Below, one piece after another: positions 5,435-6,100 of a DNA stretch of 6,100 bases (the stretch's first letter is position 1; the number at the start of each line of letters is the position of its first letter). Made by a program: the position numbers and the translations under genes. This DNA is from an uncultured Collinsella sp. Lineage in GTDB: Bacteria; Actinomycetota; Coriobacteriia; Coriobacteriales; Coriobacteriaceae. The notes under the pieces were generated by a model. The model was not told the origin of the DNA. It saw nothing but the letters and a program-made list of their open reading frames with translations, and did not search any database. The DNA lies in NCBI GenBank assembly GCA_937989795.1, contig CALKBB010000234.1:1-6100 (forward strand), written 5' to 3'.

Positions 5435-5440
5435 ATGCGT

Positions 5441-6070
5441 ATGATCAAGGCAGTGCTGTTTGACATGGACGGCGTGCTGGTCGATACCGAGTGGTTCTAC
5501 AACCGTCGCCGCGTGGCGTTTATGGAAGAGAAGGGGTTCCACTTTGACGAGATTCCCGATCTTTCGGGGTCTAACGAGCCTGCCATTTGGGAGGCGCTGG
5601 TGCCCGACGATGTTGAGCTGCGCGAGCGCCTGCGCGTGGAGTACAAGCAAGTCTACAGCCCGGACCATCCCGTTCCGTATGCTGAGCTGCTCAACGAGCA
5701 GACGGAGCCGGTGATGCGTGAGCTGCATGACCGCGGCGTGAAGTGCGCTATCGCGAGCTCGTCCTATCGCGAGTTGATTGACGAACTGGTGGAGATCGCT
5801 GACATTGCCGATGTGCTGGATTACACCATCAGCGGTCACGAGTGCAGTGCGTTTAAGCCCGACCCCGAGATCTACCTGCGTGCCATGGAGGCGCTGGGAG
5901 TGGAGCCTGCCGAGTGCCTGGTTATCGAGGACTCGCCTTTGGGCATCGAGGCCGGCAAACGCTCCGGCGCCCGCGTCCTGGCGTTGCGTCCGCACGAGGG
6001 CGTCAACCTGGATCAGTCCGCCGCCGACGTTGTCATCGACAGCCTGACCGACATCCTACCTGCCATTTAG
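5441..6070 (+). CDS. HAD-superfamily hydrolase, beta-phosphoglucomutase-like subgroup
   Basis: A 209-residue soluble protein of the haloacid dehalogenase superfamily, most like small phosphatases and beta-phosphoglucomutases that act on sugar phosphates. Motif I is FDMDGVLVDTE (7-17) with nucleophile Asp8 and acid/base Asp10. A helical cap follows at about 16-85. Motif II is Ser106 in AIASSSY, motif III is Lys139 in FKPDPEIY, and motif IV is Glu163-Asp164 in VIEDSPLGIEAG. All catalytic positions are present and the length is normal for the group. It lies 160 bases beyond a strong terminator, so it is probably transcribed separately from the PTS-SIS genes, although it may still serve the same sugar metabolism. 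It is bracketed by 43-base inverted repeats. The right arm supplies the last codons (Pro-Ala-Ile-stop), so the natural C-terminus may have been altered by the repeat. An upstream extension to 5309 would cross the terminator and repeat and is rejected. The exact substrate cannot be told. Confidence 0.9.
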   Translation: MIKAVLFDMDGVLVDTEWFYNRRRVAFMEEKGFHFDEIPDLSGSNEPAIWEALVPDDVELRERLRVEYKQVYSPDHPVPYAELLNEQTEPVMRELHDRGVKCAIASSSYRELIDELVEIADIADVLDYTISGHECSAFKPDPEIYLRAMEALGVEPAECLVIEDSPLGIEAGKRSGARVLALRPHEGVNLDQSAADVVIDSLTDILPAI

Positions 6071-6100
6071 GGACAGGTTTATTTTGGCAGGTTTTATCTG
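6058..6100. repeat. Right arm of the inverted repeat, overlapping the HAD stop codon
   Basis: This is the inverted counterpart of 5384-5426 (39 of 43 bases) and runs to the window edge, so it may be longer. ACCTGCCA (6058-6065) pairs with TGGCAGGT (6085-6092). The first 13 bases encode the end of the HAD protein. Three of the four mismatches between the arms are the TTT at 6066-6068, in the Ile and stop codons. Confidence 0.85.

Noticed and set aside
5309..5440. N-terminal extension of the HAD protein to 5309
   Set aside because: It would translate through the terminator hairpin and the repeat arm; the family N-terminus begins at 5441.
1..6100. tRNA, rRNA, CRISPR array, insertion sequence or sigma-54 promoter
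   Set aside because: None found: no cloverleaf, no regularly spaced repeat-spacer array, no transposase-like frame, and no -24/-12 motif before the PTS cluster.

Overview
The window is a GC-rich (about 60%) stretch of bacterial chromosome. Codon use (C/G-ending codons in the core genes), strong AGGAGG-type ribosome sites and the short palindromic spacer repeats with GGGAC or GTCCC cores suggest a gut Coriobacteriia, most likely Collinsella or a close relative. That assignment is inference from general resemblance. All five genes read on the + strand.

Layout: (1) 1-229, a gene-free leader with three copies of an 18-base repeat unit and a putative promoter. (2) 230-1312, an EamA/DMT-family ten-helix transporter with an unusual soluble C-terminal tail. 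(3) 1313-1495, a regulatory spacer with a 14-bp direct repeat spaced 21 bp and a run of TATAAN boxes. (4) 1496-4097, a tight three-gene cluster for a mannose-family (PTS-EII-Man/Fru/Sor) phosphotransferase permease: a fused EIIA-EIIB, then EIIC, then EIID. (5) 4098-4296, a structured spacer with an 18-bp palindrome over the EIID stop, a 10-bp-stem hairpin without a U-tract, and a 29-base palindromic repeat. (6) 4297-5280, a double-SIS-domain enzyme resembling the FrlB/GfrF/FraB deglycases, closed by a strong intrinsic terminator at 5315-5346. (7) 5384-6100, a HAD-family phosphatase or phosphomutase gene bracketed by 43-base inverted repeats, the second of which overlaps its stop codon.

How the genes fit together: the PTS permease should import a sugar compound and phosphorylate it at C6. 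The SIS enzyme keeps the Glu/His pair, 16 residues apart, found in sugar-phosphate deglycases and GlmS. The most economical reading is an Amadori-product pathway (fructoselysine, glucoselysine or a relative): uptake as the 6-phosphate, then cleavage to a hexose 6-phosphate and a free amino acid. No separate kinase would be needed and none is present. The EamA transporter could export a metabolite such as the released amino acid, but the only link is proximity and a shared 16-base upstream element. The HAD gene lies beyond the terminator and is probably a separate unit. The substrate cannot be fixed from sequence alone.
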